Positions 1 through 6,663 of a stretch of DNA of 16,362 bases are shown here, one piece after another. Origin of the DNA: Faecalibacterium sp. CAG:1138 (GTDB taxonomy: Bacteria; Bacillota; Clostridia; Christensenellales; CAG-917); the NCBI GenBank assembly GCA_000434675.1, contig HF988630.1, positions 3,204-19,565 of the forward strand, given 5' to 3'. Position 1 is the first letter of the stretch. Each line of letters begins with the position of its first letter. The position numbers and the translations under genes were made by a program. A model generated the notes under the pieces. The model searched no databases and was not told where the DNA came from. It saw only the letters and a program-made list of their open reading frames with translations.

Positions 1-150
1 ATCGCGCCTGTCGCGGCGGGGACCGTCGCCGCCTTTTTGTCGGGGCTTGCGGCCCTGACTTTTATGATAAACACCGTCAAAAAACATAATTTTTGGCCGT
101 TTGCGGCGTACACGGCCGTTCTTTCGGTGGTCAGCTTCTTCGTTTTGTAA
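1..150 (+). CDS. uppP: Undecaprenyl-diphosphatase, C-terminal fragment (5' end outside window)
   Basis: Frame 1 is open from the window edge to the TAA at 148-150 and gives the last 49 residues of a hydrophobic protein. The fragment has a Pro followed by a Gly/Ala-rich helix, a short basic KKHNF loop and a final helix beginning with an F-A-A-Y segment and ending in FFVL. This pattern fits the last two membrane helices of UppP/BacA, the integral membrane phosphatase that converts undecaprenyl diphosphate to the monophosphate lipid carrier used for peptidoglycan. The catalytic motifs of that family would lie upstream and cannot be checked, so another polytopic membrane protein is possible. No U-tract terminator follows, but argS has its own promoter 44 bp downstream. 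Confidence 0.62.
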   Translation: MAPVAAGTVAAFLSGLAALTFMINTVKKHNFWPFAAYTAVLSVVSFFVL

Positions 151-160
151 CGACGGTTTT

Positions 161-179
161 TTTCTCACGTCGTGAGAAA
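161..179. repeat. Short perfect inverted repeat upstream of argS promoter
   Basis: Arms TTTCTCAC (161-168) and GTGAGAAA (172-179) surround a 3-base loop, 15 bp upstream of the argS -35 element. The run of T lies before the hairpin and not after it, so it does not have the form of a plus-strand intrinsic terminator. It could be an operator or a weak RNA hairpin at the end of the uppP transcript. Its function is unknown. Confidence 0.45.
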
Positions 180-193
180 GAAAGAAAAAGCCC

Positions 194-222
194 TTGCTAA
201 GTCGGCCGTTTTATGCTAAAAT
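194..222 (+). promoter_or_regulatory. Sigma-A-type extended -10 promoter for argS
   Basis: TTGCTA at 194-199 is followed by a 17-base spacer and TAAAAT at 217-222, and TG at 214-215 makes an extended -10. Transcription would start near 229, leaving a leader of about 18 bases before the argS ATG at 247. The ribosome binding site is GAGGTG at 237-242. Part of this element (202-209 and 216-226) is repeated upstream of the XRE-type gene. Confidence 0.65.
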
Positions 223-246
223 AGGTCTATCTTAACGAGGTGTAAC

Positions 247-1938
247 ATGGATTACAAAAGTATTATTGCAAATTTGATAGAAATCGAAGGCATTTCCTCT
301 GCGGAAATCGCCGCTCTCATTACCCCGCCTAAAGACAGCAAGATGGGCGATTTTTGCCTGCCTTGCTTCAGATTTTCGAAGGCTCTCAGAAAATCTCCGA
401 TTGCCATCGCGGAAGAACTGGCTGCGTCTGTTACCCTGCCCGACTGCTTTGAAAAAGCGGAAGCCGTGGCGGGATATCTCAATTTCACTCTTGACAAAAA
501 GGCCTACAACAAGCGCATAATCGAAAAGGCCGTGGCAGACGGCAAAGCGTACGGCGATCAGAACGTAGGCGAAGGCAAAAACGTCTGCATCGACTATTCC
601 AGCGTCAACGTGGCAAAACCGCTGCATATCGGTCATCTTTCGTCAACCGCAATCGGCGCGGCGCTTTACCGCATATACAAAAAACTGGGCTACAACGCCA
701 TCGGCATCAATCACCTCGGCGACTGGGGCACGCAGTTCGGCAAGCTTATCGTGGCCTACAAGCTTTGGGGCAACGACGAAGACATCGAAAAACGCGGCGT
801 AACCGCTTTGGTGGAAATCTACGTCCGTTACCACAAGGAAGCCGAAGAAAAACCCGAAATGGACGACGAAGCGCGCGCCTGGTTCAAAAAAATCGAGGAT
901 TTCGATCCGGAAGCGACGAGGCTGTTCAACTGGTTTAAGGAAATTACCCTCAAAGAAGTGGTCAAAATCTACGACCGCCTCGGCATCAAATTCGACTACT
1001 ACACCGGCGAAAGCTTCTACAACGACAAAATGCAGCCCGTTCTGGATCTTCTGGAGAAAAAAGGTCTGCTCGTCGAATCGAACGGGGCAAAAGTCGTTGA
1101 TCTTTCCGCATACAACATGCCGCCGTGCCTTCTCGTGCGCTCCGACGGCGCGACGCTCTACGCCACCCGTGACCTTGCCGCCGCTTACTACAGAAAGGCC
1201 ACCTTCGATTTTTACAAATGCTTATACGTCGTTGCGTATCAGCAAAATCTGCATTTCAAGCAGTGGTTCAAAGTGGTGGAACTTGCGGGCGAAAGCTGGG
1301 CAAAGGATCTCGTGCACGTCAATTTCGGCATGGTAAGCCTGCCTGACGGCGCCATAAAAACCAGGGCCGGCAACTATATTTTGCTTGAAGACGTTCTGAA
1401 TAAATCCGTGGAAAAGGCCCTGCAAATCATCACCGAAAAATCGCCGGATCTCGAAAACAAGGAAGAGGTTGCCGAACAAGTCGGCATAGGCGCGGTGCTT
1501 TTCAGCGTGCTTTATAACAGCAGAATCAAAGACATCGTTTTCAGCTACGACAGAGTCCTGAACTTCGACGGCGAAACCGGCCCTTACGTTCAATACACTC
1601 ACGCAAGATGCAACAGCGTTCTGAAAAAAGCGGGCGAGTACGACGGCGGCGAAGTGGATTATTCGGGCATATCCGACGAGGAAAGCTCGGAAGTGGTGAA
1701 GCTTATCGCTTCCTTCCCTGAAGCCGTAAAAGCCGCGGCGGAAAAATACGAGCCGTGCTTCGTGGCCAGACACCTCGTTTTGCTGGCTCAAAGCTACAAC
1801 AGATTTTATCTTGCGAACCGCATTGCGAACGCAGAGCCGAAAATCAGAAACGCGCGCGTGCTTCTGACCACGGCAGTCAAAAACGTTTTGGAAAGCGGAC
1901 TTGCCCTTTTGGGCATTGCCGCACCTGAAAAAATGTAG
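247..1938 (+). CDS. argS: Arginyl-tRNA synthetase
   Basis: The 563-residue product is a class I arginyl-tRNA synthetase, which charges tRNA-Arg with arginine in the cytoplasm and needs the tRNA for activation. Residues 1 to about 90 form the N-terminal additional domain. The ATP-binding HIGH signature is at residues 127-130, in the context SSVNVAKPLHIGHLSS. The second class I signature is the degenerate KTRAGN form that arginyl enzymes often carry in place of KMSKS. The C-terminal DALR anticodon-binding domain starts near YVQYTHARCNSVL. The length is normal for the family. ATG 247 is preceded by GAGGTG with a 4-base gap. The gene is followed after 7 bp by the aminopeptidase and probably shares its transcript. 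Confidence 0.97.
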   Translation: MDYKSIIANLIEIEGISSAEIAALITPPKDSKMGDFCLPCFRFSKALRKSPIAIAEELAASVTLPDCFEKAEAVAGYLNFTLDKKAYNKRIIEKAVADGKAYGDQNVGEGKNVCIDYSSVNVAKPLHIGHLSSTAIGAALYRIYKKLGYNAIGINHLGDWGTQFGKLIVAYKLWGNDEDIEKRGVTALVEIYVRYHKEAEEKPEMDDEARAWFKKIEDFDPEATRLFNWFKEITLKEVVKIYDRLGIKFDYYTGESFYNDKMQPVLDLLEKKGLLVESNGAKVVDLSAYNMPPCLLVRSDGATLYATRDLAAAYYRKATFDFYKCLYVVAYQQNLHFKQWFKVVELAGESWAKDLVHVNFGMVSLPDGAIKTRAGNYILLEDVLNKSVEKALQIITEKSPDLENKEEVAEQVGIGAVLFSVLYNSRIKDIVFSYDRVLNFDGETGPYVQYTHARCNSVLKKAGEYDGGEVDYSGISDEESSEVVKLIASFPEAVKAAAEKYEPCFVARHLVLLAQSYNRFYLANRIANAEPKIRNARVLLTTAVKNVLESGLALLGIAAPEKM

Positions 1939-1945
1939 GTGAAAA

Positions 1946-3193
1946 ATGAGTTATCTTGAAAGATTTATGGCGGACGTAGAATGTTCCGTAACACCGTATC
2001 ATGCGGTTGAAACAATCAAAAACAAGTTTTTAAGTGCCGATTTTGTCGAATTGAAAGAATCGGAAACGTGGAACTTAGAGAGAAACAAAAAGTATTTTGC
2101 GGTGCGAAACGGCTCGGCCGTCATCGCCTTCACGACGGGCAGCGCCTGCGGCTTTAATATCGTCGCCGCGCACACCGACAGCCCGTGTTTGAAGGTGAAA
2201 AAGAATCCCGAAATAACGACCGGCGGCGTCAGAAAACTGAACGTCGAAACTTACGGCGGTGGCCTTTGGTACACCTGGTTCGACAGACCGCTTAAGCTTG
2301 CCGGACGCTACGTCGAAAAGAACGGCGACGAGCTTCGGGTGAAGCTTTTTAAGTCGGAACGTAGCTTTGTCGTGCCGTCGGTGGCAATTCACTTTAACCG
2401 CGAGGCAAACACCTCTTTTGCGGTAAATTCGCAAATCGACCTTATGCCTGTCGTCGGCCTCGGGGCGGGCGAAAGCGTTATTAAAGAAAGCTGGCTGGAC
2501 GAAGACCTATTCGTGGTTTCTGACGAAAAACCGTTTTTGGCCGGAGAAAAAGGCGAATTTTTGGTTTCTCCGCGTCTTGACGACCTCGCTTCGGCGTTTG
2601 CCGCGGCGGAAGCCGTCATAAACGCGCCCGCGGACGGACTTTCGGTATGCTTTCTGGCCGACAACGAAGAAGTCGGCTCTTCCACCAAGCAAGGCGCGGG
2701 CGGAACTTTTTTGAAAAGCACGCTTAAAAGAATCGCCTGCTCTTTGGGCATGGACTTTGACACGGCCCTGGCGTCGTCGTTTATGGTTTCTGCCGACAAC
2801 GCGCACGCTGTACACCCGAATCATCCCGAAAAATCCGATCCGACAAACAGCGTAATTCTCGGCGAAGGCGTCGTTGTGAAGCATCACGCAAACCAAAACT
2901 ACACCACCGACGCGGTTTCCTCCGCCGTTATCAAGCAAATCGCCGAAAAAGCAGGAATTAAAACGCAGGACTTTTTTATGCGTTCGGACTTACGGTGCGG
3001 CTCTACGCTCGGCGCAATCTCCTCCACCCAGGTTTCCGTAAAAAGCGTGGACGTCGGCATTGCGCAGCTTGCCATGCACAGCGCGGTCGAAACCGTCGCC
3101 GCTTCGGATTTGGAGGCGGCGGTGAAGCTTTTCGAAGGTTTTTTCAAAGCAAAAATTCAATTTCCGGAAGACGGAAGAATAATTTTGAAATAG
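1946..3193 (+). CDS. M18 family zinc aminopeptidase
   Basis: The 415-residue product is an M18 metallo-aminopeptidase of the aspartyl aminopeptidase type (apeB-like), which removes N-terminal residues from peptides with two bound metal ions. Visible motifs are AAHTDSP (H76, D78), SPRLDDLASAF (D212/D213), ADNEEVGSSTKQGA (E241/E242), SADNAHAVHPNHPEK (D284) and the final AQLAMHSAVET (H378). Together these give the expected five metal ligands and the general base. No signal peptide is present, so the enzyme is cytoplasmic. ATG 1946 is served by AGGTGA at 1937-1942, which overlaps the argS stop codon and argues for translational coupling. The natural substrate preference cannot be told from sequence. 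Confidence 0.95.
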   Translation: MSYLERFMADVECSVTPYHAVETIKNKFLSADFVELKESETWNLERNKKYFAVRNGSAVIAFTTGSACGFNIVAAHTDSPCLKVKKNPEITTGGVRKLNVETYGGGLWYTWFDRPLKLAGRYVEKNGDELRVKLFKSERSFVVPSVAIHFNREANTSFAVNSQIDLMPVVGLGAGESVIKESWLDEDLFVVSDEKPFLAGEKGEFLVSPRLDDLASAFAAAEAVINAPADGLSVCFLADNEEVGSSTKQGAGGTFLKSTLKRIACSLGMDFDTALASSFMVSADNAHAVHPNHPEKSDPTNSVILGEGVVVKHHANQNYTTDAVSSAVIKQIAEKAGIKTQDFFMRSDLRCGSTLGAISSTQVSVKSVDVGIAQLAMHSAVETVAASDLEAAVKLFEGFFKAKIQFPEDGRIILK

Positions 3194-3252
3194 CCCCGTT
3201 TTTGAGGTAAAAACACGTATTTTCGGCTTCCGCAACCAAAAGTTGCCGAAAT

Positions 3253-3308
3253 TCGGCCGTATTGAAAACTAAAATAGGTGGCCGCAACCGAGGACGTCGG
3301 CGTATAAT
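3253..3308 (+). promoter_or_regulatory. Probable control region of the XRE-type gene
   Basis: The 146-bp gap between the aminopeptidase and the regulator gene contains two -10-like sequences: TAAAAT at 3270-3275 and TATAAT at 3303-3308. Neither has a good -35 at 16-18 bases, so the exact promoter is uncertain. TCGGCCGT (3253-3260) and CTAAAATAGGT (3269-3279) are identical to parts of the argS promoter, where the second block contains the -10. An imperfect hairpin (TTTCGG 3221-3226 with CCGAAA 3246-3251) precedes it without a T tract. Confidence 0.4.
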
Positions 3309-3339
3309 TGCCTCAAGAAAAACACGAGGAGACAAAAAA

Positions 3340-4236
3340 ATGAACTTAGAAATCGCAAACAGACTTGTTGAACTCAGAAAACAACACGGTTATTCTCAGG
3401 AAGACCTTGCAGACAAACTGGGAGTAAGCAGACAGGCAGTGTCCAAATGGGAACGCGTGGAAGCTTCGCCCGACACCGACAACCTAATCGCGCTGGCAAA
3501 ACTTTACGGCGTGTCTTTGGACGAACTTTTGAATTATAAGCCTTCCGCCGCCGCAGGCAAAGAGGCCGAAGCGGAAACCGCGGAAGATAGCTCCGACGCG
3601 GAAGAAACCAAAGACGATTCCGAAAAAACCGACGACGATATGTCCGCGGAAGAATTCGATCGGAAATATCGCACCAAACACGGAATACATATAAAAGATA
3701 AGGACGGCACCGTCGTCCACATCGGTCTCGACGGCATTCACGTTAAGGACGAAGGCGACGAAGTACACGTGGGACTCAGCGGAATTCACGTCAAAGAAAG
3801 CAAAAACGGCAAGGAAGAATCGCACGATTTTTCGCCGAAAGAGTTTTTCGTCAAAAAACGCAATCACCCGATCTGGGCAATCGTGAACGCAACGTCCGTG
3901 CTGCTTATCGTGGCGGCTTACCTGCTTCTGGGCTTTTTGATGGACGCATGGCATCCGGCGTGGCTGCTGTTCCTGCTCATCCCTACCCTGACCGCAAACA
4001 ATTTAAGCGACTTGACAGGCACCTTCCCTATTCTCGTCGTCGTCGGATTCCTGTGCTTAGGCTTCTTCCTCGACGCATGGCACCCGGGCTGGTTGATATT
4101 CCTGTCCATACCGGTTTTCTACATCGCCGTCGACCAAATCAAAAAGGCCGTCAGGGCGAACAGAAAAATCAAGATTACCAAAATTACCGACGAAAACGGC
4201 GTCGTGATTGACGGAGATCACATCGAAATCAAATAA
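3340..4236 (+). CDS. Membrane-anchored XRE-family regulator with GIHVKD repeats
   Basis: I chose ATG 3340 because GAGGAG at 3326-3331 lies 8 bases before it; the frame is open further upstream to TTG 3262 but that start has no ribosome binding site. The 298-residue product starts with an XRE/Cro-type helix-turn-helix (residues 6-60; SQEDLADKLGVSRQAVSKWE is the recognition core). It continues with a strongly acidic linker (70-105) and three tandem units beginning GIHIKD, GIHVKD and GIHVKE (115-155), separated by VHIGLD and VHVGLS. Three to four hydrophobic segments follow (about 179-200, 206-218, 230-245, 249-264), with the motif DAWHP duplicated at 202-206 and 245-249. A basic stretch and a short beta-like tail end the protein. 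This suggests a DNA-binding protein tethered to the membrane that senses an envelope signal. Target genes are unknown. Confidence 0.88.
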   Translation: MNLEIANRLVELRKQHGYSQEDLADKLGVSRQAVSKWERVEASPDTDNLIALAKLYGVSLDELLNYKPSAAAGKEAEAETAEDSSDAEETKDDSEKTDDDMSAEEFDRKYRTKHGIHIKDKDGTVVHIGLDGIHVKDEGDEVHVGLSGIHVKESKNGKEESHDFSPKEFFVKKRNHPIWAIVNATSVLLIVAAYLLLGFLMDAWHPAWLLFLLIPTLTANNLSDLTGTFPILVVVGFLCLGFFLDAWHPGWLIFLSIPVFYIAVDQIKKAVRANRKIKITKITDENGVVIDGDHIEIK

Positions 4237-4260
4237 TCTTAGCCGCACGGCAATACGACG

Positions 4261-4289
4261 GCGCGCCCCAAGGGCGCGCTTTTTGTTTT
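4261..4289 (+). terminator. Intrinsic terminator after the XRE-type gene
   Basis: An 8-bp GC stem, GCGCGCCC (4261-4268) with GGGCGCGC (4272-4279) and loop CAA, is followed directly by TTTTTGTTTT. This is a strong rho-independent terminator 24 bp after the stop codon. Confidence 0.93.
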
Positions 4290-4411
4290 GTAGCCCGTCT
4301 TTCGTTCGGCTTTACCCTCCACGAAAAAGAAAAAACGGGCCGTCAGAGGCCGATTTTGGGGTAAATCGATAAAAATTTTTAATTTTTAAGGAAAATCCGA
4401 CGAAAATCGCT

Positions 4412-4440
4412 TTTATATTATATGTTATGTATGATATAAT
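4412..4440 (+). promoter_or_regulatory. Promoter for the remB-like/gyrB/gyrA operon
   Basis: TTTATA (4412-4417), a 17-base spacer and TATAAT (4435-4440) with an upstream TG at 4432-4433 form an extended -10 promoter. The expected start is near 4447, only about 16 bases before TTG 4463, with the AAGGAG ribosome binding site at 4453-4458. The stretch between the preceding terminator and this promoter (4290-4411) contains no recognisable gene, only A/T-rich sequence and a few short inverted repeats. Confidence 0.7.
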
Positions 4441-4462
4441 ATTATATTATATAAGGAGAATT

Positions 4463-4705
4463 TTGCGATTGAAAAACGCCATCTCGGACGACGACGTTCT
4501 CGTGATTTTTACAGACAAAGGCTTCGGCCTCAAAAACACGGAATTTGCCGCAAAAAAGAAAATCAGGTTTTTGGGAAACGTCGAAGAAGACCCGAGATCG
4601 GTCATCGTTTTCTCCGACGGCGACGACGTGAGCGTTGCGTACTGCGGCAAAACCGCAAAACACTATCAAAAACTTTTCGAGGAAAACTCCTCGGTGGAAT
4701 TTTAG
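4463..4705 (+). CDS. Small RemB-like (DUF370-type) protein, divergent
   Basis: An 80-residue acidic/basic mixed protein lies 32 bp before gyrB. ATG 4427 opens the same frame, but it overlaps the promoter -10. TTG 4463, 4 bases after AAGGAG, is therefore the better start; TTG 4469 is an alternative with a 10-base gap. The product has a beta-strand DDVLVIFTDK, a central NTEFAAKKKIRFLG, and PRSVIVFSDGDDVSVAY followed by a basic helix. In Bacillus, RemB sits in exactly this place before gyrB, and its family has a similar I-F-D strand, an E-F-L helix and a K-S-I-I-V strand. The conserved SP..S.TL.KR ending of RemB is not recognisable here. RemA/RemB proteins are DNA-binding activators of matrix genes. 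Homology is inferred from position and pattern only. Confidence 0.68.
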   Translation: MRLKNAISDDDVLVIFTDKGFGLKNTEFAAKKKIRFLGNVEEDPRSVIVFSDGDDVSVAYCGKTAKHYQKLFEENSSVEF

Positions 4706-4737
4706 AATAAATTAAGAGCAAAAATATCGGAGGAAAT

Positions 4738-6651
4738 ATGGTAGAAAGAGTAGAATCCAACTATGACGAAAGCGCCATTCAGGTTCTGGAAGGTCTGGAA
4801 CCTGTCAGAAAGCGCCCGGGCATGTACATCGGCAGCACCGACGAAAGAGGTTTGCACCACCTTGTCTACGAAGTGGTGGACAACGCCATCGACGAGGCTT
4901 CGGCCGGATATTGCGACTATATCCGCATCACCCTTCAGCACGACGGAAGCTGCATGGTTGAGGACAACGGCCGCGGTATTCCTACCGGCATCATCGAAAA
5001 AGAAGGCAAATCGGCTGTCGAAGTCGTTTTGACCAAGCTTCACGCCGGCGGCAAATTCGGCGGCGGCGGCTACAAAATTTCCGGCGGTCTGCACGGCGTC
5101 GGCGTTTCCTGCGTGAACGCGCTCAGCGAATGGCTGGAAGCGACCGTCTATCAGAACGGCAAGGTTTTCAAGCAGGTTTTTAATCGCGGCGTGGCGCAAG
5201 CTCCGCTTAAGGAAATCGGCCCGTCCGACGGCAGAACCGGCACCACCATCACCTTCTACCCCGACGACGAAATTTTCGAAACCCTCGACTTCAACTACGA
5301 CACCTTAAAAGTCAGGATAAGGGAACTGGCGTATCTCAACCGCGGCATCACCATCGAATTCAACGATCTGCGCCCGGACGAACCGAGACGTGAAAAATTC
5401 CACTACGAAGGCGGCATCGTTCAATTCGTCAACACCTTAAATCAGGGCAAGGAAACCGTGTTCCCTGAGGTTATCTATATCGACGACACCTACGAAAACG
5501 GCGAAATCGAGCTGGCGCTTCAATATAACGACAGCTACACAGACACCGTTTACGCTTTTGCAAACAACATCAACACCGTTGAAGGCGGCACGCACCTGGA
5601 GGGCTTCAAGGCAAGCCTTACCAAAATCATCAACGACTACGCAAAAAAGGCCAACATCATCAAGGGCGACGAAAAACTTTCCAGCGAAGACGTCAGAGAA
5701 GGCCTCACTGCCGTTCTGTCGGTCAAACTGACCAACCCTCAATTCGAAGGACAGACCAAAACCAAACTCGGAAACAGCGAAATGAGAAGCGTCGTTTCCA
5801 AAGCCGTAACCGAGCACCTCGGAAGCTATCTAGAGGAACACCCGAAGGAAGCCAAGGATTTGATTATGAAGAGCGTTCTCGCCGCCAAGGCACGCGAGGC
5901 CGCAAGAAGCGCCAGAGACCTTGCAAGGCGCAAATCCGCCCTGGAAAGCACAACTCTTCCGGGCAAGCTTGCCGACTGCACCGACAAGGATCCGTCGCTT
6001 TGCGAAATTTATATGGTTGAGGGCGACTCCGCAGGCGGCACCGCAAAAACCGGCAGGGATCGCAGATTCCAGGCCATTCTGCCGCTGAGGGGCAAAATCC
6101 TGAACGTCGAAAAAGCAAGGCTGCACAGAGTTCTGGAAAACGAAGAAATCAAATCCATGATCACCGCTTTCGGCTGCGGCATAAATCAAGACTACAACGA
6201 AGAAAAGCTCCGCTACAACCGCATCATCTGCATGACCGATGCCGACGTGGACGGCAGCCACATCAGAATTCTGCTTCTGACCTTCTTCTTCCGTTTTATG
6301 CGTCCGCTTATCGAAAACGGACACGTTTACATCGCTCAACCGCCTCTCTACAAGGTTCAGCGCCAAAAGACGATAAAATACTGCTACAGCGACGACGAAC
6401 TGCGCCAGACGCTTGCCGAAATGGGCGGCAAAGGCACCGAAGTTCAGCGCTACAAAGGTCTTGGCGAAATGGACGCGGAACAGCTTTGGGAAACCACCAT
6501 GAATCCGCAGACGCGTATTCTTCTGAAGGTTACCATGGAAGACGCCGTTTCGGCGGATCAGACTTTCAGCCTGCTTATGGGCGAACAGCCGGAACTCAGG
6601 CGCAAGTTTATCGAGGATAACGCAACGCTGGTTGCCGACCTCGACATTTAA
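4738..6651 (+). CDS. gyrB: DNA gyrase subunit B
   Basis: The 637-residue ATPase subunit works with GyrA to introduce negative supercoils. The GHKL ATP-binding domain shows EVVDNAIDEA (E45, N49), VEDNGRGIP (D76) and HAGGKFGGGGYKISGGLHGVG as the ATP lid. The transducer domain follows. The TOPRIM domain has MVEGDSAGG (E428) and MTDADVDGSH (D501, D503, D505), which bind the magnesium ions used in DNA cleavage. The C-terminal QRYKGLGEMDAEQLWETTM matches the gyrase tail. No long insertion is present, so the length is that of the Gram-positive form. GGAGG lies 4 bases before ATG 4738. The gene sits 32 bp after the RemB-like gene and 12 bp before gyrA, so the three are very probably one operon. Confidence 0.98.
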   Translation: MVERVESNYDESAIQVLEGLEPVRKRPGMYIGSTDERGLHHLVYEVVDNAIDEASAGYCDYIRITLQHDGSCMVEDNGRGIPTGIIEKEGKSAVEVVLTKLHAGGKFGGGGYKISGGLHGVGVSCVNALSEWLEATVYQNGKVFKQVFNRGVAQAPLKEIGPSDGRTGTTITFYPDDEIFETLDFNYDTLKVRIRELAYLNRGITIEFNDLRPDEPRREKFHYEGGIVQFVNTLNQGKETVFPEVIYIDDTYENGEIELALQYNDSYTDTVYAFANNINTVEGGTHLEGFKASLTKIINDYAKKANIIKGDEKLSSEDVREGLTAVLSVKLTNPQFEGQTKTKLGNSEMRSVVSKAVTEHLGSYLEEHPKEAKDLIMKSVLAAKAREAARSARDLARRKSALESTTLPGKLADCTDKDPSLCEIYMVEGDSAGGTAKTGRDRRFQAILPLRGKILNVEKARLHRVLENEEIKSMITAFGCGINQDYNEEKLRYNRIICMTDADVDGSHIRILLLTFFFRFMRPLIENGHVYIAQPPLYKVQRQKTIKYCYSDDELRQTLAEMGGKGTEVQRYKGLGEMDAEQLWETTMNPQTRILLKVTMEDAVSADQTFSLLMGEQPELRRKFIEDNATLVADLDI

Positions 6652-6663
6652 CGGAGGGACGAT

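Noticed and set aside
1321..1410. Apparent loss of the KMSKS motif in ArgRS
   Set aside because: Many arginyl-tRNA synthetases have the KTRxG form at this place, so it is normal for the family.
3221..3251. Imperfect hairpin after the aminopeptidase gene as a terminator
   Set aside because: The stem is short and interrupted, and no T tract follows it.
4292..4365. Two crossing short inverted repeats (GCCCGT/ACGGGC and TTTACCC/GGGTAAA), a possible pseudoknot
   Set aside because: They lie after a strong terminator and before the next promoter, so are probably not transcribed, and 6-7 bp matches in this length are common by chance. A conserved covarying structure in relatives would change this.
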